Source of the DNA: an uncultured Clostridia bacterium
Lineage (GTDB): Bacteria > Bacillota > Clostridia > Lachnospirales > Lachnospiraceae
Direction: 5' to 3'
DNA: 30,054 nt
Assembly (NCBI GenBank): GCA_946405675.1
Contig: CAMJIC010000004.1
Location: 1-30,054 of the forward strand
The notes below the pieces were generated by a model. That model ran no database searches. It had not been told where the DNA came from and worked only from the letters and a program-made list of their open reading frames with translations. Made by a program: the position numbers and the translations under genes. This document shows positions 8,716-15,734 of the stretch, piece by piece. Within the stretch, counting starts at the first letter, position 1. Each line of letters opens with the position of its first letter.

Positions 8716-9215
8716 GCGCTTTGGCCCTCCTTATTCTTGTAATCCATGTAAAGATCAGTGATGACCTTCGGCACCTGGTTGACCTCCATCTTAGGATACA
8801 CCTTGCCGTTGATGCTGACCGCCGGGGCGATGCCGCATGCACCGATGCAGCGAAGCGCGTCGAGCGTGAACATGCCATCCGGCGTTGTTTCGCCGGGCTT
8901 GATCTTCAGTTCTTCGGAGAACCTGTCAATGACGTTCTGGGCACCCTTGACGTAGCATGCGGTGCCAAGGCAGCAGCCGATGACATATTTCCCCTTTGGC
9001 GTAAGAGAGAAGAAGGAGTAGAAGGTGACGACACCGTAGATCTCAGCAACAGAGATCCCGGTCTCCTGTGACACAAGTTCCTGAACCTCGAGCGGGATAT
9101 ACCCATACTCGTTCTGGATGTCGCTGAGGATCATCATCAGCGGCGTCTTCTCGTCCTTGTACCGGGCACAGATCTCCTTGATCTGGGCGACAGCGGCGGA
9201 GTTCAATCCACCCAT
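8712..9215 (-). CDS. hydC: NuoE-like [2Fe-2S] subunit of [FeFe]-hydrogenase (HydC)
   Basis: This 167-residue protein is the 24-kDa-type thioredoxin-fold subunit. The four expected cluster Cys are in GCCLGTACYVKG and LRCIGACGIAPAV. It forms the NADH-side electron module with HydB. It is the first gene of the operon. The start is clear, with AAAGGAGG 8 bases before the ATG, and the stop overlaps the hydB start by four bases. Standing with hydB and hydA, it is far more likely a hydrogenase subunit than an orphan complex I or formate dehydrogenase subunit. Its leader region (9216-9480) is rich in small hairpins. Confidence 0.93.
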   Translation of the reverse strand: MGGLNSAAVAQIKEICARYKDEKTPLMMILSDIQNEYGYIPLEVQELVSQETGISVAEIYGVVTFYSFFSLTPKGKYVIGCCLGTACYVKGAQNVIDRFSEELKIKPGETTPDGMFTLDALRCIGACGIAPAVSINGKVYPKMEVNQVPKVITDLYMDYKNKEGQSA

Positions 9216-9263
9216 AATAAGACCTCCTTTGGTTGGAAATTGGTAGGTACGTGCAAAATGAAA

Positions 9264-9352
9264 GTTCTGTTAAGAACCTGTAAGATCGTAGAATAAAGAC
9301 AAGCAAAATGCTCAAAGTGAATGTTTACCGATCTTAAGGCCTGGCATCAGGC
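9264..9352 (-). promoter_or_regulatory. Hairpin-rich leader upstream of hydC
   Basis: Within 90 bp upstream of the hydrogenase operon there are three inverted repeats. These are GTTCT/AGAAC with a 4-base loop (9264-9277), TAAGATCG/CGATCTTA (9281-9288 and 9329-9336), and GCCTG/CAGGC with a 4-base loop (9339-9352). They could be protein-binding palindromes or a structured 5' leader. I found no convincing -35/-10 pair for the operon, although the AT-rich block at 9380-9470 is the likely promoter area. Confidence 0.35.
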
Positions 9353-9490
9353 TGCCCTCACAACATGTTCAGACGAAAGATGCCAAAAAATTAACGCATC
9401 ATTTGCAATACTTTATTTCTATCATAAAACGGCTTTTAATGGAATACTTTTCGCAAAAAACCGCATGTGATATGATTTCCTTCATGATAG

Positions 9491-9538
9491 GTGATACCCC
9501 TGCCAACGGGTCGGCCCGCTGGCAGGGTTGTGACTTGT
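9491..9538 (+). repeat. Family 2 repeat, copy upstream of the YbaK gene
   Basis: A hairpin CCCTGCCAACGGG (9498-9510) / CCCGCTGGCAGGG (9515-9527) with one internal mismatch is followed by TTGTGACTTGTAAC. The right half matches the right half of the 19334-19408 copy (GCCCGCTGGCGGGGG, GTGTGACTT). The left half lacks the AAGTCACACC arm, so this is a degenerate copy. Confidence 0.6.
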
Positions 9539-9571
9539 AACAAAGGCAGCAGATTCCGGATGGAGGAAATG

Positions 9572-10087
9572 ATGGCGAAGAAGAAGCAGGAGCTGAAAAC
9601 CAACGCGATGCGCATTCTGGAGAAGATGGCGATTCCGTACGAGATGCAGTCTTATGAATGTGATGAGTTTGAGGACGGCGGAAAGGTTGCGGACATGCTG
9701 GGGCTTGATCACAGAATGGTCTACAAGACGCTGGTCTGCCGCGGGGCGGGGAAGGCGGCTTCCGGGAGCGGGGCGGAATATTATGTGTTTGTGATCCCGA
9801 TCGATGAGGAGCTTGACCTGAAGAAGGCTGCCCGCAGTGTCGGGGCGAAGAGCGTGGAGATGATCCATGTGAAGGAGATCAAGGATGTGACGGGATATGT
9901 CCGGGGAGGCTGCACTGCGATCGGGATGAAGAGGGCTTATCCGGTCCGGATTGATCAGTCTGCCGAGGGGCTGCCGGATATGTTCGTCAGCGCGGGGAAG
10001 ATCGGATGCCAGCTGAAGCTGAAGCCGGAGGATCTGAAAATGGCTGGAAGCGCTGAGTGGGCGGATCTTTTGCGTGAGAGGGGATAA
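9572..10087 (+). CDS. ybaK: YbaK/EbsC-type Cys-tRNA(Pro) deacylase
   Basis: This 171-residue protein belongs to the YbaK/aminoacyl-tRNA deacylase family. These enzymes clear mischarged Cys-tRNA(Pro) in trans, or related mischarged tRNAs. Family landmarks are TNAMRILEKMAIPYEM at the N-terminus, KTLVC and YYVFVIPIDEELDLKKAARS in the middle, and GYVRGGCTAIGMKRAYPV followed by VSAGKIGCQLKL near the end. Of two adjacent in-frame ATGs (9569, 9572), the second has the better spacing of 5 bases from GGAGG. The upstream in-frame GTG at 9491 lies inside the family 2 repeat and is rejected. It is a single-gene unit ending at a strong hairpin. The exact tRNA substrate cannot be told from sequence alone. 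Confidence 0.9.
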   Translation: MAKKKQELKTNAMRILEKMAIPYEMQSYECDEFEDGGKVADMLGLDHRMVYKTLVCRGAGKAASGSGAEYYVFVIPIDEELDLKKAARSVGAKSVEMIHVKEIKDVTGYVRGGCTAIGMKRAYPVRIDQSAEGLPDMFVSAGKIGCQLKLKPEDLKMAGSAEWADLLRERG

Positions 10088-10091
10088 AAAA

Positions 10092-10124
10092 CATGGGCCG
10101 GGGGTCTTCCGGCCCATGCTTTTT
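10092..10124. terminator. Rho-independent terminator after ybaK, bidirectional
   Basis: The 10-bp stem CATGGGCCGG (10092-10101) / CCGGCCCATG (10109-10118) has a 7-base loop, with CTTTTT after it and an A-run before it. It lies between the convergent ybaK and APH-like genes and can serve both strands. Confidence 0.88.
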
Positions 10125-10153
10125 GGTCCTGGCAAGGGTTCAGGGGCAGCTTA

Positions 10154-10903
10154 TTATTGATATTCCGCCACGCTGATCCACTTCATCAGCAGATCCTTCT
10201 CCGACTCTTTATGCTTGGACAGCTGCGCGGCAGCGACGATGGGCATCCATTTCTGGACATACTGGATCGCCATGTCTGCTTTTTCACAGAAAATGTGCAG
10301 GTACATGTCAGCATATTCCGGATGCTCCAGGGAGAAGCGCATATAGGTGATCGCGGCCTCGGCCCCTGCGTTCCCGGAGGTGGCATGTGCCCAGTCAAGC
10401 ACGCAGTAGCTTCCGTCCTCACGGATAATGATATTCGACGGTACCAGGTCCCCATGGCACAGCTTTGTGTGGTTCGCCATGCCGTGGAGGCGCTGCAGCA
10501 GTTCGTAGCGGGTCGATGCATCGATGTCGGTCAGTTTTTTGATGACCTCCTCCATCTTATAGCGGGTATTGCGCAGCCGTGTCACCCGGTGGCTTCCGAT
10601 CTCAAGCTGGATGTCGACCAGCTTTCCAAGATATTCCTCAGCGCGGGAGGGATCCTCCCGGAGCAGCTGCTCGAGAGTCTTCCCCTCCACATACTCCATG
10701 GTCAGAGCCCACCCACCGTTTGACGGGGTGACGGAAATGATCTTCGGGATCGGAAGCCCGCAGGCTTCGATGCATGCGTGGATATACGCTTCGTTGAATA
10801 CATTCTCCTTTGGATGGGAGGGGACATGTTCTTTGATGATCAGGTTCCCTTCGCGGTAGATCGTTTTATTCGCTTTTTCTTCAAGGATGATTCTCTCAGC
10901 CAT
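10154..10903 (-). CDS. Aminoglycoside phosphotransferase (APH)/choline kinase-like protein
   Basis: This 249-residue protein has the protein-kinase-like fold of the APH family. The catalytic loop is CHGDLVPSNIII (about residues 150-160) and the metal-binding element is LDWAHA (about 168). An N-lobe with WALTMEYVEGKTL supplies the hinge. Family members phosphorylate small molecules such as aminoglycosides, choline, homoserine or sugars; the substrate here cannot be predicted, and resistance should not be assumed. The start at 10903 has GGAGG 9 bases upstream; an in-frame extension to 10945 lacks an SD. It is downstream of adhE on the same strand, but a palindromic repeat separates them, so it is probably its own unit. 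Confidence 0.8.
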   Translation of the reverse strand: MAERIILEEKANKTIYREGNLIIKEHVPSHPKENVFNEAYIHACIEACGLPIPKIISVTPSNGGWALTMEYVEGKTLEQLLREDPSRAEEYLGKLVDIQLEIGSHRVTRLRNTRYKMEEVIKKLTDIDASTRYELLQRLHGMANHTKLCHGDLVPSNIIIREDGSYCVLDWAHATSGNAGAEAAITYMRFSLEHPEYADMYLHIFCEKADMAIQYVQKWMPIVAAAQLSKHKESEKDLLMKWISVAEYQ

Positions 10904-10958
10904 ATTTGCATTCCTCCATATATCGTATCGATGATGATCAGGCAAATGAAAAGCATTT

Positions 10959-10990
10959 GTAACTGTTCAGAACAGGTTCTGAACAGTTAC
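10959..10990. repeat. Family 1 core palindrome between adhE and the APH-like gene
   Basis: The 15-bp arms GTAACTGTTCAGAAC and GTTCTGAACAGTTAC are perfectly complementary around a central AG. It is identical to the last 32 bp of long copy C (26242-26273). A second small hairpin, CAAATG/CATTTG (10943-10959), abuts it. Together they could form the 3' end of the adhE transcript, but there is no T-run. Confidence 0.85.
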
Positions 10991-11020
10991 AGGCATTATT
11001 TACGGTCAGCCAGTCTGTGC

Positions 11021-13633
11021 TCAGATCTTCGCGGCCTCTTTGGTGTCTTTCCCGTAGAACGCAAGCAGGTACAGCTCCTTGATCTCGCTCATCAGCGGGT
11101 ACCGCGGATTCGCGCCGGTGCACTGATCGTTAAATGCATTTTCCACCATCTCATCAAGGGTGGCGAGGAAGTCCTCTTCCTTGATGCCGAATTCCTGGAT
11201 CGAAGATGGAATGCCGATGGTCTTTTTCAGCTGCTCGATCTTCTCAATGAGGAGGTCAAAGGTCTCTTCGTCATTCTTTCCGACGATGTTGTTATAGCGC
11301 GCGACCTCGCAGTAACGCTCCAGCGCGTGGGGGTACTGATACTGGGGGAAGGTGCCCATCTTTGTGGGAACGGGGTTCGCGTTATAGCGCATGACATACG
11401 TCAGGATCAGCGCATTGGCAACTCCATGGGGAATGTGATGGTACGCCCCAAGCTTATGCGCCATGCTGTGGTTCAGCCCGAGGAATGCATTCGCGAAGGC
11501 CTCGCCCGCCAGTGTTGCCGCCAGCGCCATGTGGTCCCTTGCGGCAGGATCCTTCGCTCCGTTCTCATAAGCGGAAGGCAGGTAATCAAATACCAGCTGC
11601 GTAGCCTTCAGCGCAAGGCCGTCCGTCATATCCGAAGCCATAACCGAGACATATGCCTCCAGCGCATGGGTCATGACGTCAATTCCGGATGCGGAGGTCA
11701 GGCCCTTTGGCTGATTCATCATATTGTCAGAATCCACGATCGCCATGTTGGGCAGCAGCTGATAATCCGCCAGCGGCCATTTGGTGCCTGTCGCGGCATC
11801 CGTGATGATGGCAAAGGGGGTCACCTCCGAGCCGGTGCCGGCCGAGGTGGGGATGGCTACAAAGTATGCCTTTTTGCCCATCTCCGGGTACACGTAAATC
11901 CGCTTGCGGATGTCCATGAAGTCCATGGCCATATCTGCGAAATTCACATCCGGGTGCTCGTACATCACCCACATGATCTTCGCGGCATCCATCGCGGAGC
12001 CTCCGCCAAGGGCGATGATCACGTCAGGTCCGAACAGCTCCATCTGCTTGACGCCTTCCTGGGCGCACTGGAGTGTCGGATCCGGCGCCACATCATAGAA
12101 GCAGGCATGGCGGATGCCCATCTGGTCGAGCTTGTCCTCGATGGGCTTCACGTAACCGTTCTGATACAGGAAGGTATCGGTGACGATGAAGCATTTTTTC
12201 TTGTGCATGATGGTCCCGAGCTCATCCAGCGCGGTGCTCATGCAGCCTCTCTTGAAATATACTTTTTCGGGAACTCTCAGCCACAGCATATTCTCTCTCC
12301 TCTCAACGACCGTCTTGATATTCAGAAGATCCATCGCGCCGACATTGTGGGAGATGGAATTGCCGCCCCAGGAGCCGCAGCCCAGGGTCAGGGAGGGGAG
12401 GAGCCGGAAGTTGTAGATGTCGCCGATGCCGCCCTGTGAGGAGGGCATATTGATGACAATGCGGCAGGTCTTCATGCGCTCTGCATGCACGGCGATCTTC
12501 TCCTTTTCGTCCGGGTTGATGAAAAGGGAAGAGGTATGACCGGGGCCGCCCTCCATCACCAGCGCCTCCGCGATGTCCAGCGCCTGCTCAAAGGTCTGGG
12601 CTTTATACATGGCAAGGACAGGAGAGAGCTTCTCATGGGCAAAGGGTTCGGAGACCTTGGTGCTGGTCACTTCACCGATCAGGATCTTCGTATTCTTCGG
12701 AACCTCTACTCCGGCCATCTGCGCGATGGTGTATGCGGTCTGGCCGACGATCTTCGCGTTGACTGCGCCATTGATGATGACAGTCTTCCCGACCTTTTTG
12801 GTTTCTTTCTCGTTCAGGAAATAACAGCCGCGTGCCTGGAATTCCTTCTTTGCTTCCTCATAGACATCCTCCAGGACGGTCACGGACTGCTCGGAGGCGC
12901 AGATCATGCCATTGTCAAATGTCTTGGAGTGGATGATGGAGTTGACGGCCATGCGCACATCCGCGGAACTGTCAATGATCGCAGGCGTATTGCCCGCGCC
13001 GACGCCAAGTGCCGGCTTTCCGGAGGAATAAGCCGCATGGACCATGCCCGGGCCGCCGGTTGCCAGGATGCAGTCGCAGTCACGCATGACAAGATTGGTC
13101 ATGTCAAGGGAAGGCTCATCGATCCAGCCGATGATATCCTCCGGAGCGCCGGCCTTCACCGCCGCCTCATAGACGATACGCGCAGCTTCGATGGTGCAGC
13201 CCTTGGCCCGGGGATGCGGGCTGATGATGATCGCGTTCCTTGTCTTCAGGCACAGAAGCGTCTTGAAGATCGCGGTAGAGGTCGGGTTCGTCGTCGGGAT
13301 AACCGCGGCGATCACACCGATCGGCTCCGCGACCTTCCGGATCCCCGCCACAGCATCCTCCTCGATCACACCGCACGTTTTTGTGTTGCGGTAAGCATTG
13401 TAAATGTACTCGGCTGCAAAGTGATTCTTGATCACCTTATCCTCAGCAACACCCATGCCAGTCTCTTCCACCGCCATCTTCGCGAGCGGGATCCTTGCTT
13501 TGTTCGCAGCCATGGCTGCTTCAAAGAAAATCTGATCCACCTGCTCCTGGGAGAACGAGGCAAATCTCTCCTGCGCCTTCCGCATGACAGCAAGCTTTTT
13601 CTCAAGTTCTTTTACGGTTGTAATCTTTTTCAC
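11021..13633 (-). CDS. adhE: Bifunctional acetaldehyde-CoA/alcohol dehydrogenase
   Basis: This 870-residue fusion enzyme reduces acetyl-CoA to acetaldehyde and then to ethanol, using two NADH. The N-terminal half (to about residue 440) is a CoA-acylating aldehyde dehydrogenase with AVIPTTNPTSTAIFK and the catalytic Cys in NGMICASEQ (about residue 244). The C-terminal half (from about 460) is an iron-dependent alcohol dehydrogenase with ALGGGSAMDAAK and the metal-binding segment GLNHSMAHKLGAYHHIPHG (about 715-735). The length fits the family (about 870-890). AdhE typically forms spirosome filaments in the cytoplasm. It starts with GTG, preceded by AAAGGGG 6-7 bases away. A promoter with an extended -10 can be proposed at 13722-13750. 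Large open frames on the opposite strand are shadows. Confidence 0.97.
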   Translation of the reverse strand: MKKITTVKELEKKLAVMRKAQERFASFSQEQVDQIFFEAAMAANKARIPLAKMAVEETGMGVAEDKVIKNHFAAEYIYNAYRNTKTCGVIEEDAVAGIRKVAEPIGVIAAVIPTTNPTSTAIFKTLLCLKTRNAIIISPHPRAKGCTIEAARIVYEAAVKAGAPEDIIGWIDEPSLDMTNLVMRDCDCILATGGPGMVHAAYSSGKPALGVGAGNTPAIIDSSADVRMAVNSIIHSKTFDNGMICASEQSVTVLEDVYEEAKKEFQARGCYFLNEKETKKVGKTVIINGAVNAKIVGQTAYTIAQMAGVEVPKNTKILIGEVTSTKVSEPFAHEKLSPVLAMYKAQTFEQALDIAEALVMEGGPGHTSSLFINPDEKEKIAVHAERMKTCRIVINMPSSQGGIGDIYNFRLLPSLTLGCGSWGGNSISHNVGAMDLLNIKTVVERRENMLWLRVPEKVYFKRGCMSTALDELGTIMHKKKCFIVTDTFLYQNGYVKPIEDKLDQMGIRHACFYDVAPDPTLQCAQEGVKQMELFGPDVIIALGGGSAMDAAKIMWVMYEHPDVNFADMAMDFMDIRKRIYVYPEMGKKAYFVAIPTSAGTGSEVTPFAIITDAATGTKWPLADYQLLPNMAIVDSDNMMNQPKGLTSASGIDVMTHALEAYVSVMASDMTDGLALKATQLVFDYLPSAYENGAKDPAARDHMALAATLAGEAFANAFLGLNHSMAHKLGAYHHIPHGVANALILTYVMRYNANPVPTKMGTFPQYQYPHALERYCEVARYNNIVGKNDEETFDLLIEKIEQLKKTIGIPSSIQEFGIKEEDFLATLDEMVENAFNDQCTGANPRYPLMSEIKELYLLAFYGKDTKEAAKI

Positions 13634-13662
13634 GGATTCCCCTTTCCTGGATTCACTCTTTT

Positions 13663-13709
13663 GGTACCTGGTGGCTGTTCAGAGCCTGTACTGGACAGTG
13701 AACGGTACC
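13663..13709. repeat. Degenerate family 1 palindrome flanked by GGTACC, in the adhE leader
   Basis: CTGTTCAG...CTGGACAG is a diverged family 1 core, enclosed by GGTACC at 13663-13668 and 13704-13709. The whole forms an imperfect hairpin of about 47 bases. It lies between the proposed adhE promoter and the adhE start, so it would be in the 5' leader of the mRNA. Confidence 0.55.
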
Positions 13710-13721
13710 TGCTTCTTCCCT

Positions 13722-13750
13722 ATCTTACCAGTGAGAAGCATTTTGTGCAA
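13722..13750 (-). promoter_or_regulatory. Candidate adhE promoter
   Basis: On the minus strand, TTGCAC (13750-13745) and TAAGAT (13727-13722) are separated by 17 bases, with TGG directly before the -10, giving an extended -10. The adhE start codon lies about 90 bp downstream. I see no Rex-type operator (TTGTGA-N6-TTCACAA) overlapping it. Confidence 0.45.
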
Positions 13751-13763
13751 TCTTCCGGCCGGC

Positions 13764-13799
13764 TACAAGTTACACCCTGCCAGGCTGCGACTTGCAGTG
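13764..13799 (-). repeat. Family 2 repeat, degenerate copy in the adhE/transporter intergenic region
   Basis: CTACAAGTTACACCCTGCC...GCGACTTGCAG keeps the outer CAAGT/ACTTG arms and the TACACCC/GGCTGCG inner pattern of family 2, with several mismatches and a shortened centre. It is the weakest of the four copies. Confidence 0.4.
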
Positions 13800-13835
13800 C
13801 ATTGAGATTCTTTGTGGAAAAGGCATGTGCCAATG

Positions 13836-13844
13836 TGGTATAAA
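13836..13844 (+). promoter_or_regulatory. Candidate extended -10 for the SLC13-type transporter
   Basis: TGGTATAAA matches an extended -10 (TGn plus TATAAA) about 115 bp upstream of the transporter start. No good -35 lies 16-18 bases before it, so the call is tentative. Confidence 0.3.
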
Positions 13845-13959
13845 AGACTTATGCGAACAAAAACAAATCGGTTTGCATTCGTTCAAGCCTGAGGCCTGGA
13901 GCGGCTGCGGCCGGCGGGTTCTTTGCGGACTGTGGGAGAAGGAAGGAGGGGGACTGGCT

Positions 13960-15687
13960 ATGAGTAAAGCAACACTTACTCTCATCATCATCGGTGTAAT
14001 GTGCGTGATGTACATCGTCGACAGGTTTCCGGTAGCGCTGGTTACGCTGCTTGGCATGCTGGCAATGGTGTATTTCAATATCCTGCCATTTAAGGATGCG
14101 TTTTCCAACTTCGGAAGTACCCCTGTGCTGCTGACTGCCGGCATGGTCATCATTATCAACGGCATCATCGACAGCGGTGTCATACTACGGTTTGAGCATG
14201 TTCTGCAAAAATTAAGCAGGGGCGGTGAGAAGCTGTTCGGAACTGCCGTCCTCCTGTCAGCGGGCATCATATCCATGTTTACGAACAATTCCGCGCTCGT
14301 CGTAATGTTCATGCCGTTCATTGCGTCTTTGGCCCGTTCCTCGAAGGGCAAGATCACCAAAAAACATCTTTATCTTCCGCTTGCGGTCGGCGGCCTGATC
14401 GGAGGGACGGGAACACTGGCCGGCAGCACCGCGCCGCTTCTGGCGAATGAGGTGCTGGAGATCACGGGACAGAAGCAGTTTTCCTTCTTTACTACGGCTC
14501 CGGTGGCCCTGAGTGTCCTGGGCGTGGTGGCGCTGTGCTACTGGCTGTTCCTCTATGACCTGTCCGTGAAGTGGTTTGACTTTGAAGAGATTGAGACAAA
14601 AGGAAAGATCATCGAGGGGCCGGATTTCAGTATGAAAAACGCGGTGATCTCCCTGACGGTTTTTGCTGTATCCGTATTCTGCTTTATCGTCCGCCCGTTC
14701 AACTGGGATCTGGGGCTGGTTGCCGTCACGGGAGCCGCGATCGTTGTCCTGCTGAAATGCGTGGATGGGAAAAAGGAACTTCAGAATATGATGTGGTCCG
14801 CGATCCTTACCCTTGGGGCTGCCCTGGCGGTTGCGGATGGCTTTGTCAAGTCCGGGGCCGGTGATGTGGTAATGGACTGGCTGCTGAAGCTTTTCGGCGA
14901 CGTGGCCATGAACGGCAAGTTTATGGTTGCGCTGTTTTTACTGGCCGGATGGCTTCTGTCCATGTTTATGTCCAATGGCTCTCTGGTATCCATGCTGGCT
15001 TCCGTGGGGATTCCGATGGCAGTCGCCGCCGGAGTGAATCCTACTGCCGTTGCGATCGCCTGTGTCATGGGAGCGAATCTCGCCATGGCAACGCCTGTCG
15101 CAACCACCACGATCACGATGGTTCAGGTTGCGGGATATCGATTTAAGGACTATTTCCGGTTTGGTGGCCTGACCGGCACCATCGGTGTAGTGACAGCCTG
15201 GGCGGCGATCGTGCTGATCTATCGGTACGGTGAGATGAAAAATGAGGAGATCCGCAAGGTGTTTTACAGGAAACGGATCTCGCCGGACAGGAATTTCGCG
15301 CCGCGTCTGACCGATATGTCTTATATGAATAAGACGATTTATTTCTTTGTTCTGGATGAGTGCAGAAAGGTCGAGAGGATGCTTGAAAAGCTCTATGCAG
15401 CTTCCTGGTCCGGGAATGTACGGATCCATGTCGATGAGAGAATGGTTCCGGAAGGATACATGTGCATTCGCATTTTCCCTGCTCAGGCGACAAAGGAACG
15501 GATGCTCGCCCGGCTTCAGGAGATCGTAGGAGCGAAAAATACCGTGACATTCGGCAGCTACAAGGGACGGTACGACGTGTATATTGAGAATGCGGATAAG
15601 GATCTGATGGTAAAAGAACTGAAGCGCAGGTTTGAACCGGTCAGCATTGCAGGGTGGCGGAATATCATCGATGTGAGCCATTCATGA
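13960..15687 (+). CDS. SLC13/DASS-type permease with soluble C-terminal domain
   Basis: The protein is 575 residues from the ATG at 13960, which follows GGAGG by 10 bases; the open frame back to 13792 is Cys-rich, lacks an SD and is rejected. Residues 1 to about 426 form about ten to twelve membrane segments with the paired re-entrant signatures of the ion-transporter superfamily: FTNNSALVVMFMPF in the first half and MSNGSLVSMLASVGIP in the second. GGLIGGTGTLAGSTAPLLANEVL is also typical. Members carry dicarboxylates, sulfate or arsenite, or exchange sodium; the substrate here is uncertain. Residues 427-575 are hydrophilic, probably cytoplasmic, and not part of the usual fold. A secreted-protein gene and a rhomboid gene follow on the same strand with short gaps, suggesting an operon. 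Confidence 0.82.
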   Translation: MSKATLTLIIIGVMCVMYIVDRFPVALVTLLGMLAMVYFNILPFKDAFSNFGSTPVLLTAGMVIIINGIIDSGVILRFEHVLQKLSRGGEKLFGTAVLLSAGIISMFTNNSALVVMFMPFIASLARSSKGKITKKHLYLPLAVGGLIGGTGTLAGSTAPLLANEVLEITGQKQFSFFTTAPVALSVLGVVALCYWLFLYDLSVKWFDFEEIETKGKIIEGPDFSMKNAVISLTVFAVSVFCFIVRPFNWDLGLVAVTGAAIVVLLKCVDGKKELQNMMWSAILTLGAALAVADGFVKSGAGDVVMDWLLKLFGDVAMNGKFMVALFLLAGWLLSMFMSNGSLVSMLASVGIPMAVAAGVNPTAVAIACVMGANLAMATPVATTTITMVQVAGYRFKDYFRFGGLTGTIGVVTAWAAIVLIYRYGEMKNEEIRKVFYRKRISPDRNFAPRLTDMSYMNKTIYFFVLDECRKVERMLEKLYAASWSGNVRIHVDERMVPEGYMCIRIFPAQATKERMLARLQEIVGAKNTVTFGSYKGRYDVYIENADKDLMVKELKRRFEPVSIAGWRNIIDVSHS

Positions 15688-15734
15688 GTGAGAGCAGGGA
15701 GGCGGAAACCAATGTATAAAAGGAGGTGTACAGG

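Noticed and set aside
10154..10903. An antibiotic resistance call for the APH-like gene
   Set aside because: The kinase motifs are generic to the APH/choline kinase fold, and nothing in sequence or context points to aminoglycoside modification.
10778..13843. Two long + strand open frames opposite adhE
   Set aside because: Both are shadows of AdhE, with His/Arg/Asp-rich composition and no start signals.
13634..13960. A Rex operator controlling adhE
   Set aside because: No TTGTGA-N6-TTCACAA-like palindrome overlaps the proposed promoter.
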